Assembly (NCBI RefSeq): GCF_910592395.1
Contig: NC_088312.1
Location: 6,570,001-6,634,000, forward strand
Origin: Lineus longissimus
Taxonomy: Eukaryota > Nemertea > Pilidiophora > Heteronemertea > Lineidae
Direction of reading: 5' to 3'
Length of the DNA: 64,000 nucleotides
Positions within the stretch are counted from its first letter, which is position 1; each line of letters begins with the position of its first letter. Shown here piece by piece: positions 26,901-39,800 of this stretch. A program made the position numbers and the translations under genes. Under the pieces are notes generated by a model. That model was not told the origin of the DNA and ran no database searches. It worked only from the letters and a program-made list of their open reading frames with translations.

Positions 26901-28171
26901 GAAATTGGAGAATCTTTCCTGCAGTGGATCTGTGCTAGTTCAGGTTGGTTTGGATCATCTGAATGTAGTTGGGCATTGATTAATCTAGGCTGCCAGTCAT
27001 ATAGATCTGATGTATGGGTTTTTACAGGTAACGAAAGTACTAAACATGAATACTGTGATGGTAGACGGTAGCCGGATTAGATGTACAGGGGCTTGGATTA
27101 CATGTTCTCCAGGGATACCTGGACTACTATTCGACTGGAGAGAAACAAGACCGCCAATTAACCAGGGGGGCCAGGCAATGAGCTCCTTAGATGTCCACCA
27201 GAGGATAACCGGAAGAAACCAAGGCGAACATACTACTGGGGAGAAACAAGCCACTAATCAACTGGGAGCCCAGCATGGAGCTGCTTAGGACAATATATCT
27301 ACCATCAATCACTGAAACAAAGAGACCCCTTATGTCAAGGTTGGACAGAGATAACTTGGGTAATATGAAACAAAAATGATATCGCCATCATAACATGTCA
27401 TCAGCTTGAAGAATATGACCTTGACATTGGCAGTTGTACCACTGAGGTCAAGGTCACAATGTTCAAGAGGGATGCTCACCAAGAAAGAAGCATGTCGATC
27501 AAATGCGATTGCTTTCAATCAGACAATAGATTCATCCCTTGATCAAATGAACGGGACCTCTCTTTTGTTGTATATGGCACCAGCGTGGATGATTACCATG
27601 ACTGAAGATAACTGAGTAATAAATTCTTATTAACAAATATCACCATCAGAACACATGTCATCTATCAAGCTCGATGTCAATTTTTAGCCTCGGTACCCGT
27701 AATTGAAAATCAGATTTAGTGCAGCGTCTCTTTGACTGTGGTGGGAACCACTATGGTGGAGTCAAAGGTTTCATCTCTGGGTGTGATGATATGCAATGCC
27801 TTTCACGAGTTGACAGGCTTATCAAGGTTAGCCAGCACCATGGTGAATCCTGCCTTATTCTCTTCATATCTTTGGTCATTGACAAGCTTGTGAACACACC
27901 TTCTCGACCATTCATAACGTGTCAAATAAGGCTGCGTTGGTTTCTACTTTTAGCATATCTGTATAACTTGTAAAAATATTGTCATCCAGAAATACAAAAG
28001 GTCATATCACAGTGAATGCCATCAACATCAAGTCTGACTTATTACCTATAAATGTACCCTCCTCAGACCTGACATGCCTGAGGAAGTTGGATCGGGTGTG
28101 AATATTCACTTAAGGAAAGTATTTTTTCTTAAATTTTTTGAGAATTGCGAAAGTTTCTAAAACATTTTAAC

Positions 28172-30825
28172 AAGATGCCCAAGGGAGTTATACAAGAGCG
28201 CGAAATTCAAATCAAGTTAAAACTAGGTCAATGCAGATTTTGCTCAGTAACACCAACTGGTAGTAACAAACAATACTGTTCCAATTTTTAATCAAAACCT
28301 ACCTTTATGCAGACTTCCTCAACTTTATTCGAGCCTCTATCTATTGCCATTCTGAAAAGTTAATGTACCAGTTCTGCTGAGCTAAAAAATTCACTGTAAA
28401 CATTTTAACAAGAGGCCCAAGGGCCTGGCGTAGATCAAACTCACAACCTATGGAGTTATACAAGAGCGCGAAATTCAAATCAAGTTAAAACTAGGTCAAC
28501 CCATATTTTTGCTCAGTAACCCCAACTGGTAGTAACAAACAATACTAAGGGCCTGGCGTGGATCAAACCCACAACCTATGGAGTTATACAAGAGCGCGAA
28601 ATTCAAATCAAGTTAAAACTAGGACAATGCAGATTTTTGCTCAGAAACACCAACTGGTAGTAACAAACAATACTAAGGGCCTGGCGTGGATCAAACCCAC
28701 AACCTATGGAGTTATACAAGAGCGCGAAGTTCAAATCAAGTTAAAACTAGGACAATGCAGATTTTTGCTCAGTAACACCAACTGGTAGTATCAAACAATA
28801 CTAAGGGCTTGGCGTGGATCAAACCCACAACCTATGGAGTTATACAAGAGCGCGAAATTCAAATCAAGTTAAAACTAAGACAATGCAGATTTTTGCTCAG
28901 TAACACCAACTGGTAGTAACAAACAATACTAAGGGCCTGGCGTGGATCAAACCCACAACCTATGGAGTTATACAAGAGCGCGAAATTCAAATCAAGTTAA
29001 AACTAGGACAATGCAGATTTTTGCTCAGTAACACCAACTGGTAGTAACAAACAATACTAAGGGCCTGGCGTGGATCAAACCCACAACCTATGGAGTTATA
29101 CAAGAGCGCGAAATTCAAATCAAGTTAAAACTAGGACAATGCAGATTTTTGCTCAGTAACACCAACTGGTAGTATCAAACAATACTAAGGGCTTGGCGTG
29201 GATCAAACCCACAACCTATGGAGTTATACAAGAGCGCGAAATTCAAATCAAGTTAAAACTAGGACAATGCAGATTTTTGCTCAGTAACACCAACTGGTAG
29301 TAACAAACAATACTAAGGGCTTGGCGTGGATCAAACCCACAACCTATGGAGTTATACAAGAGCGCGAAATTCAAATCAAGTTAAAACTAGGACAATGCAG
29401 ATTTTTGCTCAGTAACACCAACTGGTAGTAACAAACAATATTAAGGGCCTGGCGTGGATCAAACCCACAACCTATGGAGTAATACAAGAGTGCGAAATTC
29501 AAATCAAGTTAAAACTAGGACAATGCAGATTTTTGCTCAGTAACACCAACTGGTAGTAACAAACAATACTAAGGGCCTGGCGTGGATCAAACCCACAACC
29601 TATGGAGTTATACAAGAGCGCGAAATTCAAATCAAGTTAAAACTAGGACAATGCAGATTTTTGCTCAGTAACACCAACTGGTAGTAACAAACAATACTAA
29701 GGGCCTGGCGTGGATCAAACCCACAACCTATGGAGTTATACAAGAGCGCGAAATTCAAATCAAGTTAAAACTAGGACAATGCAGATTTTTGCTCAGTAAC
29801 ACCAACTGGTAGTATCAAACAATACTAAGGGCTTGGCGTGGATCAAACCCACAACCTATGGAGTTATACAAGAGCGCGAAATTCAAATCAAGTTAAAACT
29901 AGGACAATGCAGATTTTTGCTCAGTAACACCAACTGGTAGTAACAAACAATACTAAGGGCTTGGCGTGGATCAAACCCACAACCTATGGAGTTATACAAG
30001 AGCGCGAAATTCAAATCAAGTTAAAACTAGGACAATGCAGATTTTTGCTCAGTAACACCAACTGGTAGTAACAAACAATATTAAGGGCCTGGCGTGGATC
30101 AAACCCACAACCGATGGAGTAATACAAGAGCGCGAAATTCAAATCAAGTTAAAACTAGGACAATGCAGATTTTTGCCCAGTAACACCAACTGGTAGTAAC
30201 AAACAATACTAAGGGCCTGGTGTGGATCAAACCCACAACCTATGGAGTTATACAAGAGCGCGAAATTCAAATCAAGTTAAAACTAGGACAATGCAGATTT
30301 TTGCTCAGTAACACCAACTGGTAGTAACAAACAATACTAAGGGCTTGGCGTGGATCAAACCCACAACCTATGGAGTTATACTAGAGTGCGAAATTCAAAT
30401 CAAGTTAAAACTAGGACAATGCAGATTTTTGCTCAGTAACACCAACTGGTAGTAACAAACAATACTATTCCAATTTTATATCAAAACCTACCTGCATGCA
30501 GACTTCCAACTTTATTTCAAGCTTCTTTTGGAATAAAGCGACAAAAGATGTGTTTGTAATTAACGCCTTTAGCCCCCTGGTGAGAAGAATTTAAGTTGAA
30601 CCATGCTAAATTTTCTTGCAGGGGCATTTCCTTGGCAGCCAGAGTTTAAGTGCCTAGGTATTACGGTTTCACAATTTGCACCCATGTTGACGGACGGAGA
30701 GACAGATGCCATTTTGAATAGTTATTTTACCAGCTCTGCTGACTGAGCTAAAAAATTCACCGTATATTTTGGCAAGATATGAAATTTCTTTTGGAGTTAT
30801 ACAAGAGCGCGAAATTCAAATAAAA
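28172..30825. mobile_element. compound repeat A: core-Y-X-core(16)-Y-X-core
   Basis: The order is: a truncated core (28172-28275), a short Y segment (attccaattttt type, to about 28345), an X segment ending in gaggcccaagggcctgg, 16 tandem 128-bp cores (28419-30466), a long Y segment (from 30467), a second X (from about 30680, gcacccatgttgacgg), and a truncated core (to about 30825). The same X and Y flank the array at 51.1-52.5 kb, so this is a dispersed element with a variable tandem core, not a simple local satellite. There is no coding capacity. Known comparison: pearl and DINE/HINE elements, which are non-autonomous relatives of Helentrons, have this organisation; the assignment is inferred. 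Confidence 0.6.
28419..30466. repeat. 128-bp tandem array, 16 units
   Basis: Units start at 28419, 28547, 28675 and so on to 30339, at an exact 128-bp spacing with no indel seen. Each reads aagggcctggcgtggatcaa, then cacaacctatggagttatac, then aagagcgcgaaattcaaatc, ending in aacaaacaatact. Variants such as cctgg/cttgg and agtaac/agtatc recur in a pattern (see findings). Confidence 0.97.
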
Positions 30826-33800
30826 TTTTCCAATGAATTTTTATTTTCGTAAATCTATTTTATTTGCAAAATCTGCAAAAAATAAAACGACCCGGTCTGC
30901 AGCAATGACGAACTTATTATTCTTGGCAAGGAAAGAGCATCATGGGAAAAAGGAAAGATGTTCTCATTAAAGTACTTTAGAGTCATAGATCAGAGACAAC
31001 TTCCTTTTTCAGAATCAAGAATTACAGCACGTTTTTACGATAAGATGAGTCGGTAGCGTTCATGATGGATGGGCGTCTGAGGCACAAGTTGATATCATTC
31101 GGGGAGATAATAAACGAATCAAAGCATCACATTGTGGCACGGAATAAAGGAATTGATGGCTTAGAGGTTAGAGGTACAAGTAGCTTTTTATCATGGGTCA
31201 TTTTGAAAACATGAAGAATCATGATACATTGCATCAGAGCCAATAAGGATCATATTATCTGAAAGCCCCAGGTATCACAGAAAGATGTGTTTTTCATACG
31301 TATTTGAGAGGAAAGGGCTGACAATTTTAGACTTTGGTATAGCCAGCACTCCCAAACCCAAAATAACCAACATACAGAGATCTTTTTATTTATTACTGGT
31401 TCAAAACTATGTTCCTTTGAAAAAAAACTACAACAAAACTGGAATCTAGTGAAGGTCTTCTCTGGGTCCCCTCAGCGTTAGGTGTCCATGTTGTGGTCCA
31501 CATCAGAACAAAATGGATGCCTGATACTCAGGGTGCTTGGTACGTTACAACGCAGCAGAAGAGAAACTCCATGATTGGAGAGCAGGCGGATGCGAACTGA
31601 CATGACGTACACAGACTCAAGTATAAAGAGCTAGAACACAGAAGGGTGAGAGGGGAGGTTCGGTTAACTTGTACCACTGGAGTCACCAGACATGTACAAA
31701 AGTAAAATTAGTGAATGCTTTTCAGATCGAAATGTTCAGCGTGTGCAAAATTGATCAATAGGATTGGCCCAAACGATAAGCATTTCGATATGCATTTAAA
31801 CACTATCGACTTTCACCCACAACAATCATCCTAATCTTGAATGCCAATATAATAATCCATTGCAAGGACTGAGCCTCTCATTGGAAATCTGAGGTTTTTT
31901 GTAACAATGACAAGTACTGTTATTGACAAGTACTCCACAATGACGTATCTTATCTGAAATTAAAATCAAGTTAACGATAACAAATTAAATGAAAAGGATT
32001 ATTCAACTGTCAAACAGAAAATTAAATAGCTACAAGTAATGAGAAACAAAATTAAACACATACTGACAGTTAACTGGCATCCTGGGGGCAATGATTAGAT
32101 TAAAATAATCCACTTCCACAATTTGACACCACCACTGTATTTGCTATTCTAACATAGCAAACCAGGCAGACAGAATTAAATGACATTACGGTTGTGCCTG
32201 GAATTTTTTCAACAAGTCTCCTTCGGGCAATCTGTGGACTCTCAACTACATTTTGTAGTCATGGACATGTTTGAGGGGATAATATTATCGTCACTGTTTG
32301 ATATTTAGTCTCTATGGGTTTCTAAGGTATCAAGCTAAAATTTACTTTTGGTATATCTATCAAGAGGAAGGGGTCAAGAGAGAGATTTGATAGTGCTCAG
32401 CCTCAATGTATTTGAGATAATATCTTCTCATAAAATTTGTGACCTATTTTTCATGCCGAATTTGTTCATCTTGTTTCTTTGCCTCCTCTTAAACAAATGT
32501 TTACTTTTACATGAGGACTGAAAACATTATAAAAGAAAACACCAACAACAACAGCTACAACAACCACTAAAAATTTTCTCAGTTTTTGCCAAGTAATGGA
32601 CGACGGACACTGCACTACAGCGCTATTATATGGACTCGCCATACTGATGAGCCAAGAAGACTAGAATGTGCCATTTGTCACTCCTACATCACCACATCTC
32701 TAATGTAATTTTATGGTGAAGAACGTTACTGTCACGAACAATTACTGTGCAAATTGTATGAAGTTGGTAGTGGAAGATCAACTCGTATTGGCTGGCAATG
32801 GATATGATGAGGTATTTTATTTTATACTGAGTAGTTACCATTCCCAATCCGACTCGAATGATGATACCGCAGGATAAATTCCATAGCAGCCATCATGACG
32901 ATTGCCACAGACAAAATGGCTGGAGTCAACAATCAATACCAAATAATATATCAATATGCTGACCCAACAAAGCAAAACAAGGCACATATTGCTCTAAGCT
33001 TGGCATGTTGAGATGGACTGGTTGTTCATTTCACTGTTGTCTGCCTTTTGTGAAATCTGAATACATAAATTTCGTCAATTATCTCCTAGAGTCACTTAGG
33101 CTCATCTTCTTTATGACATGCGTCTCGTTTTGCAATGACATGGGTCACATATGGCGAGTTTTTCTATAGCGCTTTCATAATAATCTGGACCTGTCACAAA
33201 TAACTCTAAAAGGTCTTTGCTGGTCCCTAGGATACCAAGCAGCCGCAGTTACGACAGACACTTCTACCAGACCATTAATACTTTACCTTAACCCAGCACA
33301 GGTCTAATAGGTTCAATGGAAATTAAGTAACATATCTCACCTGGAAAGAGACAAAACAAAGATAAAGTTAAAACAAAGAGATCGCAATTAATCAGAACAT
33401 CAAATAAATTCAGTGAATGAATAAAATTGATTTTTTAACCATTTTCAGGAACTGAAAAGTAATTGATATCAACATCAGAAACCTGAAGTTGTAAACCTAA
33501 CGAAATTCTACACGGTTATTATAATGGACACTGCAAAATTATGCTTGATCAATTGTGTCAAGTTTTAAGCATAGGACCAAAAACCCTTCATGGAAGTTTT
33601 ACGCACCGTGGAAAAAGTGTTCTTTGCAACATGGTTAGGAGATTTGAATTTCAAATCCTGTGTTATTTTCATGAAATTCCCAATAGATTGAGCAACCAGT
33701 AAGAAGAGAGGTCTTTGCAAAGAAATGGAATTTTACCATAAAGTTCAAAGTCTCCAAATAGAAAACATGGAAATTTGAAACAGACATGACCCTTTGACAA

Positions 33801-36800
33801 GACCTAGCAATTGCATCAACATCCGATACAAATACAATTGCATATTCAGCCATTCCTGATAAAATGGAGATTGGAACCCCATCCCCAAAAGCAATTCATT
33901 TGCAGGTTAATTGTGTTTGAATAAATTGAACTTCTCAGGACGGGCTTGTCAAGGCGTGAGTGTTTTAACGCAAGTGAATGAATTTGCGGTAACTTGTCTT
34001 TTTTTCTTGACCAAGTTGAGACCTGCTTTAAGTGCTGGGTGTACTTTCTTGGATAAGTCTAGAGCATCTTGAAACCAGCAAAGTTTATTGACAAAGCTGA
34101 AACAACTGGAAATCGCTCATTTCTCTAAGTAAGCACCGGTCACTGAGTAGTCACCAGGGAAATGAAGCCTGTTAAGTTGCTGGTATCTTTGCAGGGATAA
34201 CGTCCAACAGTTGGGCTTTACGGAATGAACACCGCACTATTAGGTTTCTGTCCGAAAAATTCTAGATGGGGAGCTTGAAGCTCCACCCGACTGCAACATT
34301 GCAATTGAGGTTTTCTTTTAGAATACGGCTACACAAGTGAGTGAGGCCCCTAAATAATGAGTAATAAAATGACCACAAAATCAGATCAATAGCCAATCCT
34401 GCTTTTCTGCCAAGCTTACTTATTTGCCTTTACATATGAACATCATGCAATGACCCAGGCACTATTTCTTCCCCGCTGACCACGATCCCTGCAATTCACA
34501 TGATATATAATGGACATGTTGCCTAATTTTTTCTTTGGTGTGTGCTGATGATGTAGATTAGCATGCAATAGATCTGACTGGAAAAAAGGTGCTACCGATT
34601 CTGATGGAAAAACCATGTCACAGGAGTCCAAGCCCCTCATTATCAGCTATCGCCAGGCGTAATGGTTAATGGACAAGACGGAGAAAGGCCACAATTGCAG
34701 ATATGAAACCAAGACATCAATTACAGTCAATACATTGATCGTTAATATTTTGTATGCATCATTTTTGGCTCATGTACCTGAAGATTTCAACCAGATTGCT
34801 CAAGAAATGTGCCGTACAGAGCAGAAAATATCTAAATCACATTGCCAGGTAATTTGTGCACTGGTCGCATCTGTTCTAAGAAACAGAACAGACACTAGTA
34901 TATCTTTCTGTGCTACCCTGTATGATCCGGTGTAACAAAAAAGATATTATTTTTGCATCTGTGTCTGTTTCCCAGGTACAATAGAAAAAACGTTAGTGGC
35001 TCTTCAATTACGGATGTCCAGCAGGCTGCTCATCCGGTTGAGCTAATGCATTCATTCGTCCATCAAATTGCAACTATGGGAAGTAACGGACAATCTTCCA
35101 CATTGGCAACTTCCAGCTGACACAGGATATCAAATGGAAACCCTCAAGGTTCTGATAAACAAGGTCACTGGTGTTGGCAGGTTTAGGATGCTGACACAAT
35201 CCATAATAAAGTCATGGCGTCATGAATACATTTCATAGTAAAAAATAACTTGTTTGCACAACACTTTCAGTTCAATTTAGCCTAGATATCTGTGAGTTAA
35301 GCTTGTTGCGATTGTTACTACCAAGAATCAATAAGGACTTAGTCTTTAGTCTTTGTTAATTCTTGCTAATACAGATATGTGTGGATTTATCAGTATATAG
35401 GAAATTACATATAACGTGGCAGACATGACCAATCGTCTTTTTGCCCTTTGTGCTGCCATCTGAAGCTACCAATGTAGAATTAACTTCAAAGGAAATATTA
35501 CAATGATAAGAACTGCTGGCTTCAATAAAGTTTCCATTACTAGACAATTAGTTGGATGAGACAGATCGGAAACTGAACAGCACGCAATCTGTTTTCCAGA
35601 GAATCATTACAAAAGGTAATCCTTATCGGAAATGACTTTGACTAACGCTTGTTTCATATTGTTTTTATTTCTTACAATAAGGTGCCGAGGTCTTGCAATG
35701 GTCTCTAAAAAGGACATGAAAATAATATTTGTTCACAGGGGATTTTATCCTCTGCATTCAATTGTGATTTGCAGTGGTCAAAGGCTCGACAATGCCATTT
35801 GATTCGAGACACCAGAACAATAATCATCAGCAATCTGTCACAACAATGCAATGCCCTAGTGACAGTTGAGCCAAAGCCATAGTTTTGCCAGTACCTATTT
35901 ACCCAAGCATGAGACCCAACATGTAAGATGATTTTCCCTCACAGGGGTACCTCTATTCTCTTGTTTACTTCCAACGACCGCAGCAGGAAACACACAAGGC
36001 AGATTTTTTTGCTGCTCATATCATAGTCACAGCATCCACTGAGGCAAGATATTATACATCCTGGATAGTGGAAGAATAGGGGGCTTAATGCGGAAGCTCT
36101 GGCTAAGGGTTTGCAAGCATAATCATGGTTGAAGCCAATTAAGGATCAACAACACTCCACGTTTCCTCGGCAGTAATGAATTAGCACAGGCACCGGACAT
36201 AAGCTGTAACTTGGCGTTCACAGTAAGAACTGCTGAAAATAGCTGAATGTATATGCATTAACCGTTCAAAGCCCAATCTCAACTTTTTTAAGTCGAGAGA
36301 AAAACCTCTCCATTTGCCTTACTTACTCGGCACCCCTTCACATAAAACACTTATAACAGCTTATGTGACTGAGGCACTCTGAATGACAACTTTGGTTAGG
36401 TTTTCCAAGGTAGTGTAAACAACATTTTGCTCCGGAAACTTCGGCTTTACAGGGTTGTATTTCTGTGGAAACTCAGGCTCTAAAGGGTTAAACAAGAGGC
36501 ACCTTAAAGGAAAAGGCTGTGGGAGGAAAATAAGAACTGAAAACTTTTATAGATATTTGTTTACATGTACATCACATGTCTTTTATTTTCAAAGAGGGAG
36601 TATACAAAACAGACAACATTTTTAGGCAGGTTCTTTTCATCTTTGCTCGCACACCAAACATCGTGTTCATGGCTTGGCTCTCCCCTGTGTGATATCCGCA
36701 TCGCTGGAGACAGATATATAGATCACACTTTCAAGTCTGTGAGCACATTAGCCCGCCTTTCTGACATCGACAGGAGAGGATAAAAACAAGTTCAAAAGTT

Positions 36801-39800
36801 CCGCTTTGTGAGTGCTGATTTGTTAACGATTACGAATTTGGTATTGTTGGGAAGAAAGGACCATAGAAGATGACCTTAACTTCAAAAGAATTCAAAACAC
36901 AAAGTTGCTTAACTTTGTATAGTATGACCGGCAAAATAATGACTTCTGTAATTCTGTACTTATTTGAATGTAAACAACAACTCCTGCAACTGGATGCAAG
37001 ATATTAATGACGATAGTCATGTAACCCATGTACAAGGACTCATTGAAGTAAATAGAACAAAGCATGTAACATCAAAATGAAGATTTGAATGCTGACTGAA
37101 CAAAGCAATTAAGTTAATCAGCCTTGATGGAATCCTCTGTACTCAGCGATTTCAAACCAGACATTTAACGGACGCACAAATTATCAAATCGTCTTTTAAT
37201 AGTTCAAAAGGCAGCTTCTTGCTATGAAATCTGACAGAAATTTCAACGCAAGAGCCGATAATTCAAAAATGATTTGACAGGCACGGTTTTGCAGACGTTG
37301 GAAGTGGTGAGCAGACGCAGTCAAGCAGACATGTTTGATCTACGTTTTGATTTAAGTTTTCTGCCAAATAAGTAGTTGAAATCATGGTAAGGCATCAACC
37401 ATCCAACCTTCAAAACCAATTTCTATAAAGATATCCAAACTTCACTCATGGTAAACAGACTTGAAAAATCATTTTTTTAGCAAAAGCCAGGGTTTAAGAG
37501 AATCGAGTTTGCTTAAGGGAGAACTAATATATGTGATATCGAAGCCCCAATAGGGCCCAGTCGACATTCCCGTTGTTTACTTGTTTATAGTACACTCCAT
37601 CCTACAAGGAAACCAAGGCTGCTGATGCTGATACCTATCTGAACTAACGTTGGTTTTGAGTTTAACTGCACAAACCGTGAGATTCCCAATAATCACCACG
37701 GCCCGTGATAACAGAATAACTAATTACATTAATGTAATCAGAAAGTGGAGCGAATTAACAGACGCCAAGTGACATAATGTACATTAGGGATCGTTAAATT
37801 CAACAGATAAGCCAAAAACGGTTTCAAAATGGCAGATTTGGAGATGAATATTTTTAAAATTGTGACATAACCTCTACTTTATCGTCAAGATTTTAATTAA
37901 GATTTCCAATTTCGTAAATCGAGGTTTCCTTTTTTCAGCTAACAGTCCTTAAATTTCAAATTGCCCATCGTGCAAAGCAGTAACACCAGATTAAGTTTTC
38001 TGTCAGCTGTACTCTGAGGATGGGTAGCGGGGGTGAGCTAGACACATCTGACTGTAGAAATAGGGCGTTTACACGACAACTTGACAAAAAGAGTCAAATG
38101 CCTCATGATGCCTTCACAAACCTTTCACATAAGCTGCTTTTTGAACCAATAGAAATCAACCCAAGAAAGCACTCGCTGCAATTCATTGCTTGCACTGCAC
38201 ATACCTGATGGCAGAGTTATAGTTATATATCGGCGCTTGAAATACGGCTTCAGCTTACGCCGATTACGCTCCCCTGCCCAACAGCACAATATTACTGGCT
38301 GTAAACGTCAGTATTGCTGACGGGATCTGAACATTACCAGATGATGCATCCAAAATACCTGCATTTTCCTGAACATTTGATTGTGGGCCCGACGTTTATC
38401 ATCGCGATCATGCCTTCAAGATTTGCATGGTTATAGAAAAAGTATTATTCTCGCAACGACATGAGTTTTCAGAAAAAAATCGAATTGAAACTGATCACAA
38501 TGTCATGGATTTCAAAATCTGATAATCCTGTGTGATGTTGGCATTGATTGAGATGAAATCTGCAGGAAATCTTGGTATTCATTGCACAGGACCATCTGTA
38601 ATGTGATGCGATATGGTGACAAGATTTGGAGCAAGGATTCATAGATGATGAGCAATGTCCTCTAATTGTCTGAGCAGGCAAGAGGAATTTTTTGACGAAT
38701 GTAACGTGATCTGCAATCAAATTGAGGCCACTGATACATGTACCAAGAATTGATAAAGACTGTCCTATGGCACTGCATGCAAAACAAGCCTAAAATGGCT
38801 GCAAAAAGCTTGGCAATGTTTTGCTTCAAGTGGCTAATTCTTGATCATAGTTTGTACGATTTTGGCAAAGTAAGTGTCATAGGTACTTTGCACTTTAAAG
38901 TTTCAGATGAAATATAACATTTGTTCAATGTTCCTTCTTTGTGGACAGTCACCAAAACTCATGTATTCTTGATGATACAAATGGCATATCAGTTATGATA
39001 TCGCAACTTGGTAAGCTTTGAACTTCTGAGAATCGGGCAGAAAATAAACATCGCTGGCCTTGCAAGAGATTATTTGGCTTCAAGCACTCAAGAGCCTCAA
39101 TGGTTAAAAATACCGGGCAAACGATCAGATTGACAAGAAGGTATTTATTTTCTTTCATTAGGCAAGAGGTAAATGGCTGCCCGGTACACAAAAAATCTCT
39201 GCCTTATAACATATATAAAGGGCACCAGCAAATGAGCAATCTTTGTCACCGTAACCTAGGATTATTATTGCTGCTAGTGCTACGTGCAAAACAAATCTCA
39301 TCTGCAGTTAAAACAGGTACTTGGTAGCTTGATACTAACATCATTATCTCAAAATGAAAATGAACGCATGGAAAACTGCAGTCGTGATCTCCCACGGAAT
39401 GTCTCATTCAAAATGACCATAGTCAAATTAAGATAACGGATATCAATATCCGGCTGAGAATATTCTACAAATATTTCTAGCATTGCTAATCTCAGGTTAT
39501 TCTCCAAGGAATGAAGGATCAACAATTTTTTCATTCATGATGTCCTTGACGATGTTGAAGCCAGCTGCGAAACAGGCTCATGACAAATCAACCATTTAAG
39601 GGTTTAGAATGAATAAAAGGCTGGAACAGCAATATGTGACATTCCAATGGTTTTAGATAGAGATAAAACGTGGAACATCACTATACAAGCACAAAATCAC
39701 ATACCTCGTGCTCTCAGGGAACAAAAGAACAATTATTTGAATGCCAGGAATCTCATTAACCCACAACTAATGAAAATATGGAGGAAGGAGGACATTTTTT

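Larger units (their letters stand above)
21063..28171. other. intergenic, no gene recognised
   Basis: About 7 kb without supported exons. It contains a small tandem of about 25-bp units with tcgtgtaaa boxes near 21736-21805, a pair of ETS-like motifs near 21970, a degenerate hairpin near 23.9 kb, and a loose duplication near 27.13-27.29 kb whose shared text is gagaaacaag and a ctccttag/ctgcttag end. Confidence 0.45.

Noticed and set aside
28419-30466. CRISPR array
   Set aside because: The units are contiguous 128-bp copies with no variable spacers, in an animal genome. This is a satellite-type tandem array.
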